From positions 248,001 to 312,000 of the forward strand of contig OZ244919.1 in NCBI GenBank assembly GCA_965221845.1: a stretch of 64,000 bases of DNA, read 5' to 3'. Made by a program: the position numbers and the translations under genes. The stretch is from JAJEFO01 sp965221845 (GTDB lineage: Bacteria; Pseudomonadota; Alphaproteobacteria; Rhodobacterales; Rhodobacteraceae). Below the pieces are notes generated by a model. It saw nothing but the letters and a program-made list of their open reading frames with translations. It was not told where the DNA came from and did not search any database. This document shows, in pieces, positions 35,961 to 44,881 of the stretch. How positions within the stretch are numbered: position 1 is the first letter of the stretch; the number at the start of each line of letters is the position of its first letter.

Positions 35961-36452
35961 ATGAAGCCAGTCAAGATCAGCCGGCCTGTCTCCGCAACGG
36001 CGCAAGCCGTGTTCGATGTCGTCGCCAATGGCCGCAACTACGGCAGGGCGATTCCGGAGATCGACACGGTGGAGTTCCTCACCGACAACGAGACCGGGGT
36101 CGGGGCGCGATTTCGCGAGACGCGCCGCTTCAGCGGCGTGCAAGCCTTCTTTGCGAAGGTCTTTGGCCTGTCGGCGACCGAGAGCGAAGTGACCGGCTTC
36201 GAGGACGGCAGGATGGTTCGCCTGATGACCGAAGAAGCAGGGGCCCTCTGGCACACGACCTTCACCGTCACGCCCAACGCAAGCGACGACGAAGCCCGCC
36301 TCGACATGCTGGTCCGGATAGAGCCGGTCAGCTTCATGGGCAAGCTGGTCACTCCCTTTCTGCGGCCGGCGGCCGTGAAGGGCATTACCGCGGATGTGGA
36401 AGCCGTGAAGGCATATGTGGAGGCGGGCTCGCCGTTGGATTGGGGAGGGTGA
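35961..36452 (+). CDS. SRPBCC (polyketide cyclase/START-like) family protein
   Basis: A 163-residue protein beginning MKPVKISRPVSATAQAVFDVVANGRNYGRAIPEID, the usual helix-grip start, then TGVGARFRETRRF and a C-terminal helix (FLRPAAVKGITADVEAVKAYVEAG). The START-like fold has a deep hydrophobic pocket that binds lipids, sterols or polyketides. Function cannot be assigned from sequence. Its location between the GPP34-P450 fusion and an RND transporter makes lipid binding a reasonable guess. An AGAGGAGA site lies about 11 bases upstream of the ATG. Confidence 0.8.
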   Translation: MKPVKISRPVSATAQAVFDVVANGRNYGRAIPEIDTVEFLTDNETGVGARFRETRRFSGVQAFFAKVFGLSATESEVTGFEDGRMVRLMTEEAGALWHTTFTVTPNASDDEARLDMLVRIEPVSFMGKLVTPFLRPAAVKGITADVEAVKAYVEAGSPLDWGG

Positions 36453-36896
36453 CGAACGGGACTGCCCGGTCATGCTGCCGGATGGTGACCGGGCGGCATG
36501 GGCCGTCTTCCCCGGCATGGGGTCTGGGCCGGCATGCTGTCAGTCACCCGGAACGGACGGCAGCCTTGGGGAAGTCCTTGACGGCATCGTCGCCTCGACC
36601 AGTGAGGTGCTTGCGGAATCCGGCGGCAAGGTTCCCGGACAGCCCGGATGAAACTCGTCCGGGCGAGGCCGGCGGCGCAGGCCGTGCCCGTCGCGTGATT
36701 TTCCCGAGCGAAACGCCAGGAAGTCGGAAAGTGAACTGCGCGGGATCGTGCTCTCTTCGCGAATGAGCCTTGACGAATGCCGGTCAGGCCACTTAAGCTG
36801 GAACCCGTTGCAGCGCATCAAGTCAGGCGCGCAGCTGCGGTTCGGCGGTCTCGGCGTGAGTGCCTGTCGCCCGCCGCGAAGCTGCAGTGTCAAGCC

Positions 36897-39236
36897 ATGG
36901 TGGCATTTTTGACCGATAAGTTCATATCCCGGTTCTTCGAACTGATCGTGCACAGATGCATGCCTGCAATCCTTGCGGCGCTGCTGTGCCTCGCCGTTCT
37001 CGCGGCCGGGCTCCAGCATTTCGCCACTGCGGGCGTGGGCATCCGAACCCAGTTCCAGAAAGACGATCCCCATCTGGTCAGGCTGGAAGAGTTCGAAGCG
37101 ACCTACGCCGTGTCCGACAGCGCGCTCGTCGTTGTCGAGCCGCCGGGCGACAGCGTTTTCACGCGCGACGCGCTGGTTGCGGTCGAGCGGCTTACCGACG
37201 CGCTGTGGCAGACGCCTTACGTCGTCCGTGTGGACTCGTTGACGAATCACCTGCATATCGAGGGAACCGAGGACAGCCTGATCGTCGAACCGCTTGTCGA
37301 CGATGCCATCTCTCTCGACAACGCCATGATCGACGAGGTTCGGTCGATCGCGCTCACCAGCTGGAACACGGCCGGCCGCCTGGTTTCGCGCGACGGCCGT
37401 CTGGCTGGCCTGATCGTCAGCCTCGCCCTCCCCGAGGAAGACCGGGAACGGGCAGAGGCCGAGGTCGTCGAGACCCTCTACGGCCTTGTCGGCGAACAAG
37501 GCGAGGCAAACCCGGAATTCGCTTACTACGCGTACGGCGAAATGCTTCTTGGGCAGGACATTCGCAGCGCGCTGGACGACGACATGTCCATTCTCGCGCC
37601 AGTTGCCTTCGCGACGATGATGCTGGTTGCCGTCCTCGTCCTGCGTTCGTTCTGGGGCGTCGTGGGAATCCTGTCCATGATTGTTGCCGTGATGGCGTCA
37701 AGCTTCGGGTTCGCCGGCTGGTCAGGGCTGAAGTTCTATGCCACGAGCGGCGCCGCCATATTCGTCCTCATGGCGATTGCCATCGCGCACTCGGTCCACC
37801 TGATCCATGGCGTGATCAACGGAATGCGTGACGGAATGGACCGCAAGTCCGCAACGCTTCATTCACTGAGAACGAATGCCCGTCCGATTTTCCTTACATC
37901 GCTCACGACGGCGATAGGCTTCCTTAGCCTGAACTTTTCTGAAATGCCGCCATTCCGCGTGATGGGCAACATAGTCGCGTTCGGATCCATGATCGCATTT
38001 GCCTATTCGGTAACGCTCCTGCCCGCCTTGATGTCGATGGTGCCCATGAAGGCAGCTGCGAGGACGCCAGCGAAGATGGAAGGAAAAGCCCTTCTTTCCG
38101 AACGTCTGGGGAGTTTCGTGATTTCCCACAACGTCAAGCTGCTTTGGGTTTTTGCGGCCCTGACGGTTGCAAGCGCATTCGGAATCGCCCGAATTGAGCT
38201 GGACGACAACAATGCCGAGATACTTAACGAGAGCTACCAGCTGCGCCAATCCGCAGACTTCATCGACGAAAACTTCTCAGGACTGGATTCACTGGAGTAC
38301 TCCATGAGTTCGGGGCAGGAAAACGGGATCATTGATGTCGAATACATAAATCAGGTAGAGTCGTTCGCGAACTGGCTCCGCCAACAACCTGAAGTCAACC
38401 ATGTTTCCTCGATCGCCGATGTTCTGAAACGCTTGAACGCGACCTTGAGCGGCGAGACGGACGGTTCTGAACGCCTGCCCGAGGACCCTGATCGCATAGC
38501 CCAGTACCTGCTTCTTTACGAGCTGTCACTTCCCGTCGGGCTTGACCTGAACAATCTCATAAGCTTCGATCGCTCGGCCAGCCGCTTGACGGTGGCAATA
38601 CAAGGTCTCTCGGCGAGGCAGCAGATCGAGTTCGATGAGCGCGCTTCGGCCTGGCTTCGGGAAAACGCCCCCAAGATCCGGACTGCCGCAACAGGCGTCA
38701 TCATTGTCGGCGCCTATGCAGTGATCAGGAACATAACGAACATGCTGATCGGAACGATGGTGGCCATGTCGATCGTCTCCCTGCTGCTGGTTTTCGTGTT
38801 CAGGAGCGTGCGCCTGGGCGTGCTGAGCCTCGTTCCGAATTTCCTGCCGGCAATCATGTCGATGGCTATCTGGGGCTATGCAGTCGGGACCGTCAGCGTC
38901 GCAGCTTCCATCGTGACGGCAATCGCGTTCGGCATCGTCGTCGATGACACCATTCACCTGATGTCGAAATACCTGAGAGCCCGTGCGGAGGGCAATTCAC
39001 CCTCTGAGGCAATCCTGCCGACATTCAGGCTCGTCGGGAGGCCGTTGCTTACGACAACCTTGATTTTTGCGTTGGGTTTCCTCGTCTTTGGCGCATCGGG
39101 ACTTGTGGCCAACCAGACGCTCGGCCTGCTGGTTGGCATGACGGTCGTCATCGCGCTCGTGGCGGACTTCCTGCTCTTTCCGCCCCTCCTGCTCGCACTT
39201 GACAGGAAAAGAGGGGTTGCCGGACCCAGGGGTTAG
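36897..39236 (+). CDS. RND-superfamily (MMPL) lipid-type transporter
   Basis: A 779-residue inner-membrane protein with two repeats, each one transmembrane helix, a large periplasmic loop (about 40-215 and 415-620) and a five-helix bundle. Typical segments are AVLVLRSFWGVVGILSMI, IAIAHSVHLIHGV, LTSLTTAIGFLSLNFSEMPPF and, in the second half, ITAIAFGIVVDDTIHLMSKY-like TAIAFGIVVDDTIH with the paired acidic residues used for proton relay. It belongs to the MMPL/HpnN-like group that moves hopanoids, sterols or lipids. The ATG at 36897 removes an unconserved 40-residue extension. Likely partners are the LolA-like protein at 24715-25530 and perhaps the SRPBCC protein. Confidence 0.85.
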   Translation: MVAFLTDKFISRFFELIVHRCMPAILAALLCLAVLAAGLQHFATAGVGIRTQFQKDDPHLVRLEEFEATYAVSDSALVVVEPPGDSVFTRDALVAVERLTDALWQTPYVVRVDSLTNHLHIEGTEDSLIVEPLVDDAISLDNAMIDEVRSIALTSWNTAGRLVSRDGRLAGLIVSLALPEEDRERAEAEVVETLYGLVGEQGEANPEFAYYAYGEMLLGQDIRSALDDDMSILAPVAFATMMLVAVLVLRSFWGVVGILSMIVAVMASSFGFAGWSGLKFYATSGAAIFVLMAIAIAHSVHLIHGVINGMRDGMDRKSATLHSLRTNARPIFLTSLTTAIGFLSLNFSEMPPFRVMGNIVAFGSMIAFAYSVTLLPALMSMVPMKAAARTPAKMEGKALLSERLGSFVISHNVKLLWVFAALTVASAFGIARIELDDNNAEILNESYQLRQSADFIDENFSGLDSLEYSMSSGQENGIIDVEYINQVESFANWLRQQPEVNHVSSIADVLKRLNATLSGETDGSERLPEDPDRIAQYLLLYELSLPVGLDLNNLISFDRSASRLTVAIQGLSARQQIEFDERASAWLRENAPKIRTAATGVIIVGAYAVIRNITNMLIGTMVAMSIVSLLLVFVFRSVRLGVLSLVPNFLPAIMSMAIWGYAVGTVSVAASIVTAIAFGIVVDDTIHLMSKYLRARAEGNSPSEAILPTFRLVGRPLLTTTLIFALGFLVFGASGLVANQTLGLLVGMTVVIALVADFLLFPPLLLALDRKRGVAGPRG

Positions 39237-39776
39237 GGACTTCCGCCACAAGGCTTGCCCGTCGCATCCGATGCCGCATCGAGCCACCAAGGGCCTTTCA
39301 AGTTCCTGCACCTGCAAAGGCTGATCCTATTCTCGCCTTCTCCCGTCAGGCGGCTTCGCTCGCCCAGCAGGGTGGCCCTGTCAGGCCTTCCGGGTCCCTG
39401 CCAGGCCTCTTTCCTTCTCCGGAGCGGCGCCGACGCTGGCGGCAGGGGCTTGGCGAGGCGTCCGGTGACGGTTGCGAAGGTCGGCAGTCCGGTGCCGGAC
39501 GGCATTGCCGGCAGCCGTCGCGAGGGCTCTTCACGGCGGCCCCGGCAGCAGGCAGGGTGGGAAGGAGCCGTGGCCCTCTTCGAGGCAGACCCTTCGGCCC
39601 GGCGTCTCCGGCCGCTCGCGCGCGGGCATGTTCAGGCCGGGGGGGGGGGGGGCAGGCGGCGGCGACTCATTTCTCGGTTCGGAGACATTTCCTCAGGCCG
39701 CCGTCGGTGCCGAGCCAGCGGTCCGTGCATGCGGGCGCCGCACTTCCAGTGGCATTCCCCTTCATGCCGCCGCGAC
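39237..39776. other. Convergent intergenic region
   Basis: About 540 GC-rich bases between the RND gene and the opposing FAD oxidoreductase gene. No gene or clear terminator was recognised. It contains a 14-G tract, listed separately. Confidence 0.5.
39639..39652. repeat. 14-base poly-G tract
   Basis: Fourteen consecutive G residues in the convergent intergenic region. It is not within a promoter or gene, so a regulatory switch is unlikely here. It is comparable to the C13 and G24 tracts elsewhere in the window. Confidence 0.95.
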
Positions 39777-41192
39777 CTACGCTTTCCTGAATCGCCAGCC
39801 GTACATCAGGCGCCCGTAGAAATTGAACCACTTCCTGGCCTCGTCATCGCGAAACGGATAGCTGGCTCCCATCTGGCGCGCTGTCACCAGGCCAGTGACG
39901 AAACAGGTCTCCTGGCTGTTGATCAGGGTATGGGCACCACAATGCCAGGACCGCCGGCGTCCCTGGATGAAGCGGAAGAGGTGGACCAGAAGGGCGATAT
40001 GGCGAACATCGTGCACGACGTGCTGGAACCACCATCTCTTGACAACCTTGGTCTCGTCGATGTCGCTGATCGGATTGTAGGTCACGAGGCAGGGCTTGTC
40101 AGACCTGTTCGCCCATGGCTGCTGGTTGTGCATGATGTAGGTGATTTCATAATTGTCAGGCCTCGCGCCATACTGCTCGATATGATTGCTCCGGGTGGCA
40201 AGCGGCTTCGCCTCGTTGTCCGGAAGGAGCGAAGCGTCGGAATGCACGACCGTATGGTTGTGAAGCTCGCTCTCGTATCGGATGGAAGACAGTAGAAATC
40301 TCTCCATGAAAGTCGGCTTGTCCAGCATCATCAGGGTCTGGTTCGCGTTGCACGCGAAAATGACTTCATCGAACTCATGCCTGCCGCCGTTGGCATCCTC
40401 GACGACGACACCCGACGGTCCCCGGCGCACCTTGCGAACCGGGCAGTCAAGATGGATCCTTTCCTTGAAGGCGGCCGACATCTCTTCATAGATGCGCCGC
40501 GAGCCCTGGTTCCAGGTCTGCATCGGCGTCGCCGTTTCTATGTCGAAGAATTCCAGGTAGCGCGCGAACAGGGACGCGGGCATGTCGAACACATTGGTCG
40601 CCATGAGAAAGTTGACGAACATGGGCTTGAGTATCTTGTAGCGGAAATCTCCGGAAAACCCTCCCAGATCGAGGAGCATGCCCATCGACATGTAGTTGAA
40701 AGGATTGAGAGCGCTGAGAAACTTCGACCTTGTCCGGTTGACCCAGCCAACCCTTCTCAGGAATCGAAGGAGCTTCTGAAACCTCGCGATCTCCGTCTGC
40801 AGCTGTTCCCGGATGCTGGAGTCAAAGTCGTGCGCATAGATCTCGCCATGATACTTCACGCTGTAGCTGAACTTGGTGTCGACCACGTCGATTCCATGCT
40901 GCCTCATGAAAAGAAGAATATGATGGTAGACGGTAGGAATGCATGCAGTGACGGAGATATCGAAGGGAATGGAGGTGCCGTCTTCCTGCGGCATGTCAGC
41001 CGTGACGGCATTGCCACCAAGCCGGGAGTTGGCTTCGAACAGCCGGAAATCAAATTCATGCGGGTGCTGATGCAGCGCCCACGCCGCCGCCAGCCCCGAA
41101 ACGCCGCCGCCGACGATCGCGATTCTTCGGTTTCCCGGCGCTGCGCCCTGCGCCGCACCGTGGAGCCCTTGCTGTGATGGATCTTCGCTCAC
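39777..41192 (-). CDS. FAD/NAD(P)-binding oxidoreductase (COG2907-like, amine-oxidase fold)
   Basis: A 471-residue flavoprotein. The FAD-binding loop RRIAIVGGGVSGLAAAWAL lies about 25 residues in, followed by LFEANSRLGGNAVT, the GG doublet region of amine-oxidase-like flavoproteins. FDEVIFACNANQTL and the C-terminal GSYPF-like end complete a family often annotated as predicted NAD/FAD-binding protein and found near fatty acid or lipid modification genes. I chose GTG 41192 because AGGTGAG lies nine bases upstream. The frame stays open much further upstream without conserved sequence. It could perform a desaturation, isomerisation or saturation on a lipid, possibly a sterol side chain. Confidence 0.75.
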   Translation of the reverse strand: MSEDPSQQGLHGAAQGAAPGNRRIAIVGGGVSGLAAAWALHQHPHEFDFRLFEANSRLGGNAVTADMPQEDGTSIPFDISVTACIPTVYHHILLFMRQHGIDVVDTKFSYSVKYHGEIYAHDFDSSIREQLQTEIARFQKLLRFLRRVGWVNRTRSKFLSALNPFNYMSMGMLLDLGGFSGDFRYKILKPMFVNFLMATNVFDMPASLFARYLEFFDIETATPMQTWNQGSRRIYEEMSAAFKERIHLDCPVRKVRRGPSGVVVEDANGGRHEFDEVIFACNANQTLMMLDKPTFMERFLLSSIRYESELHNHTVVHSDASLLPDNEAKPLATRSNHIEQYGARPDNYEITYIMHNQQPWANRSDKPCLVTYNPISDIDETKVVKRWWFQHVVHDVRHIALLVHLFRFIQGRRRSWHCGAHTLINSQETCFVTGLVTARQMGASYPFRDDEARKWFNFYGRLMYGWRFRKA

Positions 41193-41780
41193 CGGGATGT
41201 TCTCACCTGATTCAAGACATTCCGCAAGGTGCAGGAAAGAGAGCGGGTGTGCAACCGCTCGGGGAAAGCCGTTCATGGGACCATTCATGCCACCGTCCGA
41301 GATGCCTGCGCAAGGGATGGCCGCGGCCGGCGCTCCATGCGGGTGCGGCCCAACTTTGCTGGCGAGGCGGCGACGGCCTGGCTCGCCAGCCAGTCGAGAA
41401 CGTCGGGCAGTCCTTGCTGCATGGCGCTGCAAGGCCATCGTGCGCGCCTGCGAATCGCGGTCGCCAGAAAAGTTGGGCGGCACCCCTCCCGAGCGCCTGC
41501 AAGGGCTGCCTGCCGGCATGGCGTTGCGGAAACAGACTTCAGGATGGCCAAGACCGGCCGGCAGGCGAACGGCTGCTTGCGGAGCTTTCGCGGACTCCTG
41601 GTTCCGGGCATCGAGGGGCATCGGGCCCAACTCCGGACCATGGAGCACCCGGATGCAATCCGCTCCCCAGCAGTCACGGCCGCCCTGAAGAGAAAGGCCG
41701 TTGACTGTCTCGATCAAGGCGACTGAAAGTGGAGCGAGAAGCTGCAGCATGGCGCAGAAGCGGACAGGAGAGCAGAGCGG
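41193..41780. promoter_or_regulatory. Divergent promoter region with a widely spaced inverted repeat
   Basis: About 590 bases between the leftward FAD oxidoreductase and the rightward membrane protein gene. No gene recognised. GCCCAACTTT at 41348-41357 is mirrored by AAAGTTGGGC at 41468-41477, about 110 bases apart. This could be two sites of one regulator that loops the DNA, or chance. No clear -35/-10 pair was identified. Confidence 0.3.
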
Positions 41781-42515
41781 ATGCCCGAAGACGAAACTTA
41801 TCCAATCCGGCCCAGGTCCGGTTCAGGGCGGCCCCGGCCAGCGATTCCGGCAGCACTGCTTTCCATGCTGGCAATTGCCGCGATGACTCTTGCAGGCATT
41901 GGCGCACGCTTCGCGTGCTGCGGAGACTTCAACCTCTTGCATGCCGCTCTTACCTTGTTCTTCGCGGTCAACCTGATGATCTGCTATTGGGAGTGGTGCC
42001 TGTTCGTCAAGCGCGACTACATCGAGCAGCGCGCCAGGTTCTGGCACGAGCGATGGAAGGAAACAGGCCGGGCGCCACCCGTCGAATTTCTTTCAGCAAA
42101 GGTGCCGTTGTCAAGACTGCTGTCGACTTCGACATGGGCGGACGTCTGGGCGGCTTACTGCCATATCGACAGCTCCTATTCCGATCGACGGACATATGGC
42201 TACAACGTGGACGTCGGCAATGGCTTGACTACGCCCCTGCCCTCTCTGGTGCTGTTTGTCGCCTACACGTTTGCGCTGCTGCCGGCACAGATTGCCGGAA
42301 TCATCGGAGCAATGCTGTTCTGGCAACTGGCGTATGCGACCTCGGTCTACTGGATCAGCTTTTTCATGGCAAAAAGGCACGTCAGGATCAGTCGGCGGGA
42401 TCTGCATGTCTACATCTTCGCATTGAATTCACCTTGGATCCTGTGCCCGTTGCTCGGGCTATTCGTTTCGGTCCGCCTGATCATCGACGGCAACTACGGC
42501 GTGCTGGGCCACTGA
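41781..42515 (+). CDS. Polytopic membrane protein, EXPERA/emopamil-binding-like
   Basis: A 244-residue protein with about five hydrophobic segments (AALLSMLAIAAMTLAG, LTLFFAVNLMICYWEW, LVLFVAYTFALLPAQ, and later ones). Several features align by eye with EBP, the eukaryotic sterol delta8-delta7 isomerase: CYWEWCLF where EBP has an IEGWF-type segment, VWAAYCHIDSSY where EBP has a WKEYxxxDSRY segment, and VYIFALNSPWILCPLLG where EBP has a FxxNxxWLVxP segment. The second catalytic Glu of EBP is not evident. The neighbourhood supports a lipid or sterol role. No ribosome site stands out at 41781. Treat the family call as a hypothesis; the protein itself is probably real. Confidence 0.55.
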   Translation: MPEDETYPIRPRSGSGRPRPAIPAALLSMLAIAAMTLAGIGARFACCGDFNLLHAALTLFFAVNLMICYWEWCLFVKRDYIEQRARFWHERWKETGRAPPVEFLSAKVPLSRLLSTSTWADVWAAYCHIDSSYSDRRTYGYNVDVGNGLTTPLPSLVLFVAYTFALLPAQIAGIIGAMLFWQLAYATSVYWISFFMAKRHVRISRRDLHVYIFALNSPWILCPLLGLFVSVRLIIDGNYGVLGH

Positions 42516-42684
42516 AGCGCTCCCCGGGGAACATGGCCGGGCGCGAAAGCCTGCGCGCAGCCGGCAGGCAAGGAACCGCCGCGGACAAAGGAGCCGCCAC
42601 GCAAACAGCCGCATCCGGCGCGGCAGGAAGGCCTCGGTCTGCCGCGTGCCGCGACCTCCAGCGAAGCATGGAGAGCAGACCCAG

Positions 42685-44803
42685 CCCATCTTTAACAAAA
42701 TTTCGCGGCAAAAGGCCACATTCGAGGATTTTCTTGATCGGGTGGAATTTATCATGTTTTAAAATCAGTGTCTTAGATGTTTCCGGGCGTGTGATTCTTC
42801 AGTGCAGGGACATAAGGTGATGTCCGTCTCTTGCGCCGCGACTTGCCTTTCGGCAGGCTGGGCGCATGTTTGTTCGCAAGATCCGAACACGCACCACACG
42901 CACCACATCCAGCGGGGAATCCTATTTTTCCCACCGTCTGGTCGCGAGCCGGCGGGAGGGCGACAAGGTCCGGCAGAAGACGCCATTGAACCTGGGACGC
43001 CACTTTCCCATCGCGCAGGAGGACTGGCCGCTCCTGTGCCAGCGCGTGGACGAGCTGATGACGTACCAGGCGACGCTCAACTTCATGACACTACCCACGG
43101 CGGTCGAGACAGAGGCGCGGCGGATCGTGAAGCGTCTCCTGGAGCGTCAGGAGCGCCGATCGGAGGCACCGGACTGGGAGAGTGTCGATGTCCCGTCCCT
43201 CCAGAACAGCGATGCGCGGTCGATCGGGATCGAACATGCGGCGCTCGAGGCGCTCAAGCTGCTGGACATTCCGAATCAACTGTGTGCGCTTGGTCTGAAT
43301 AAACGACAACAGGGCTGTGCGCTGGCGAATGTCATCGGCCGGATGGCACAGCCGGGGTCCGAGCGGGCCACGAATGCGTGGCTCCGCACCGCCAGCGCCA
43401 CGGGAGAGCTGCTGGGGATCGACTTTGGCGCCCTGAGCGACATGGCGCTCTATCGTGCGTCCGATCATCTCTTCAAACACAAAAAGGCACTTGAGGACCA
43501 CATGTTCGGCGCGGTCGAGACGTTGTTCAACCTGCAGCCAGTCGTCACGCTGTATGATCTGACAAACACCTGTTTCGAGGGTGAGGCTTCAGGCCAGCCC
43601 AAGGCGAGGCACGGGCATTCGAAGGAGCGGCGTTCGGATGCGCCCCTCCTCACGCTGGGCGCCGTTCTCGACAGCAGCGGCTTTCTGCGCCGGACCGAGA
43701 TCTTCCCCGGTAACGTCGTCGAGGCGCGCACGCTGGCGACGATGTTGACCACCCTCGGCGTACCCAAGGGTGGCATCATCGTCATGGACCGGGGCATTGC
43801 CACCGAGGAGAACCTCGCCTGGATGCGGTCTGAAGGGTATATCTACCTCGTCGTCTCCCGCAGCCCCGCTCGGGTGTTCGACCCCGACGCTGCAACCACG
43901 ACCGTCACAACCGCCGGGCAGGAGGAGATCGCTGTCTGTCTCGATCGTGTGGAAGATCAGGAGGAAGACGCGACCCCGTACACGGAGGTTCTCCTGCGGT
44001 GCCACTCGCAAGCACGGGAGAAGAAGGAGACCGGTCTGATCACGCACTTCCAGGATCGGTTCGAACAGGGTCTCCAGGATCTGCACGCAAATCTCGCAAA
44101 GCCCCGAACACGGAAGACCTTGCCCTATGTCCAGCGCAAGATCGGACAGCTCCAGAAGGCGAACGCCGTGGTCGCGCAGCATTACACCATCACCGTCACG
44201 CCCGATCCGGAGAATAAACGGGCGGTGGCAATCACGTGGGAGCTGAACCCGTCGGACGGCTCCATGCTGCAGAAACCCGGCGTCTACAGCCTGCGGTCGA
44301 ATTGTCTCGATTGGGACGCGGAGGCGATGTGGAAAGCCTACGCGATGCTCACGGATGTCGAATCCGTCTTCCGGTCCCTCAAGTCCGAGCTCGGTCTCCG
44401 CCCCATCTACCACCATAAGGAACGCCGCGCGGATGGGCATCTCTTCATCTCGGTGATCGCCTACCAGGCGATCCAGGTCCTCCGGACGCGCATGGCCCAG
44501 ACCGGACTGACCGCAAGTTGGACGACGATCCGCAACGCCCTGCGGACCTTGCCCCGCATCACCACCGCCTTCGCCCGCCCCGACGGCCGCCGGGTGCATG
44601 TGCGCAACACCGCGCTCCCGAATGCCGACCAGGCCGCAATCTATCAGGCGATGCAGATCGCATCCCCGGCCCCGAACCTGCGCAAGACCATCGTCTGAAA
44701 CCGCCGACAAGCCGTCGCGCAAAAATCCCGTAAATCCAAGTCTGTAGTGCCACTACGTTTTTTAACGTATTGAACATAAAGCTTTTTTTCACAAGATGTT
44801 AAA
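42685..44803 (+). mobile_element. IS1634-type element, copy 2
   Basis: Begins CCCATCTTTAACA like copy 1 and ends at GTTAAA (44803), so the last six bases GATGGG of the right terminal repeat are missing. The element is otherwise complete at 2119 bp, in the same orientation as copy 1. It carries an intact transposase gene. The clipped end may impair transposition of this copy alone, or may mean that the true ends are shorter than I infer. Confidence 0.88.
42866..44698 (+). CDS. IS1634-family transposase, intact
   Basis: A 610-residue DDE transposase. Catalytic regions: VTLYDLTNTCFEG (first Asp), GIIVMDRGIATEENLAWM (second Asp), and DVESVFRSLKSELGLRPIYH (the Glu, in the Y-R-E-K-like block of IS4/IS1634 enzymes). 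The C-terminal RRADGHLFISVIAYQ is typical. Compared with the broken copy it has an extra RTT from a 9-bp tandem repeat near the start and lacks the 11-bp duplication. It could supply transposase acting on both copies. Confidence 0.93.
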   Translation: MFVRKIRTRTTRTTSSGESYFSHRLVASRREGDKVRQKTPLNLGRHFPIAQEDWPLLCQRVDELMTYQATLNFMTLPTAVETEARRIVKRLLERQERRSEAPDWESVDVPSLQNSDARSIGIEHAALEALKLLDIPNQLCALGLNKRQQGCALANVIGRMAQPGSERATNAWLRTASATGELLGIDFGALSDMALYRASDHLFKHKKALEDHMFGAVETLFNLQPVVTLYDLTNTCFEGEASGQPKARHGHSKERRSDAPLLTLGAVLDSSGFLRRTEIFPGNVVEARTLATMLTTLGVPKGGIIVMDRGIATEENLAWMRSEGYIYLVVSRSPARVFDPDAATTTVTTAGQEEIAVCLDRVEDQEEDATPYTEVLLRCHSQAREKKETGLITHFQDRFEQGLQDLHANLAKPRTRKTLPYVQRKIGQLQKANAVVAQHYTITVTPDPENKRAVAITWELNPSDGSMLQKPGVYSLRSNCLDWDAEAMWKAYAMLTDVESVFRSLKSELGLRPIYHHKERRADGHLFISVIAYQAIQVLRTRMAQTGLTASWTTIRNALRTLPRITTAFARPDGRRVHVRNTALPNADQAAIYQAMQIASPAPNLRKTIV

Positions 44804-44816
44804 CGGAACTTCATTT

Positions 44817-44880
44817 AGGTTTCAAACGGGAATCCCCAACGATTCAAGGACCCGGAGGCGGATTCCGGGGTTTTGAACCT
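44817..44880 (+). terminator. Imperfect long hairpin with a terminator-like core
   Basis: AGGTTTCAAA (44817-44826) is mirrored by TTTTGAACCT (44871-44880). Inside, CCCGGA (44851-44856) pairs with TCCGGG (44864-44869), followed by G and TTTT. It lies between two oppositely oriented transposase genes. It could terminate read-through from IS copy 2, or be an end structure of the neighbouring element. Confidence 0.5.
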
Positions 44881-44881
44881 G

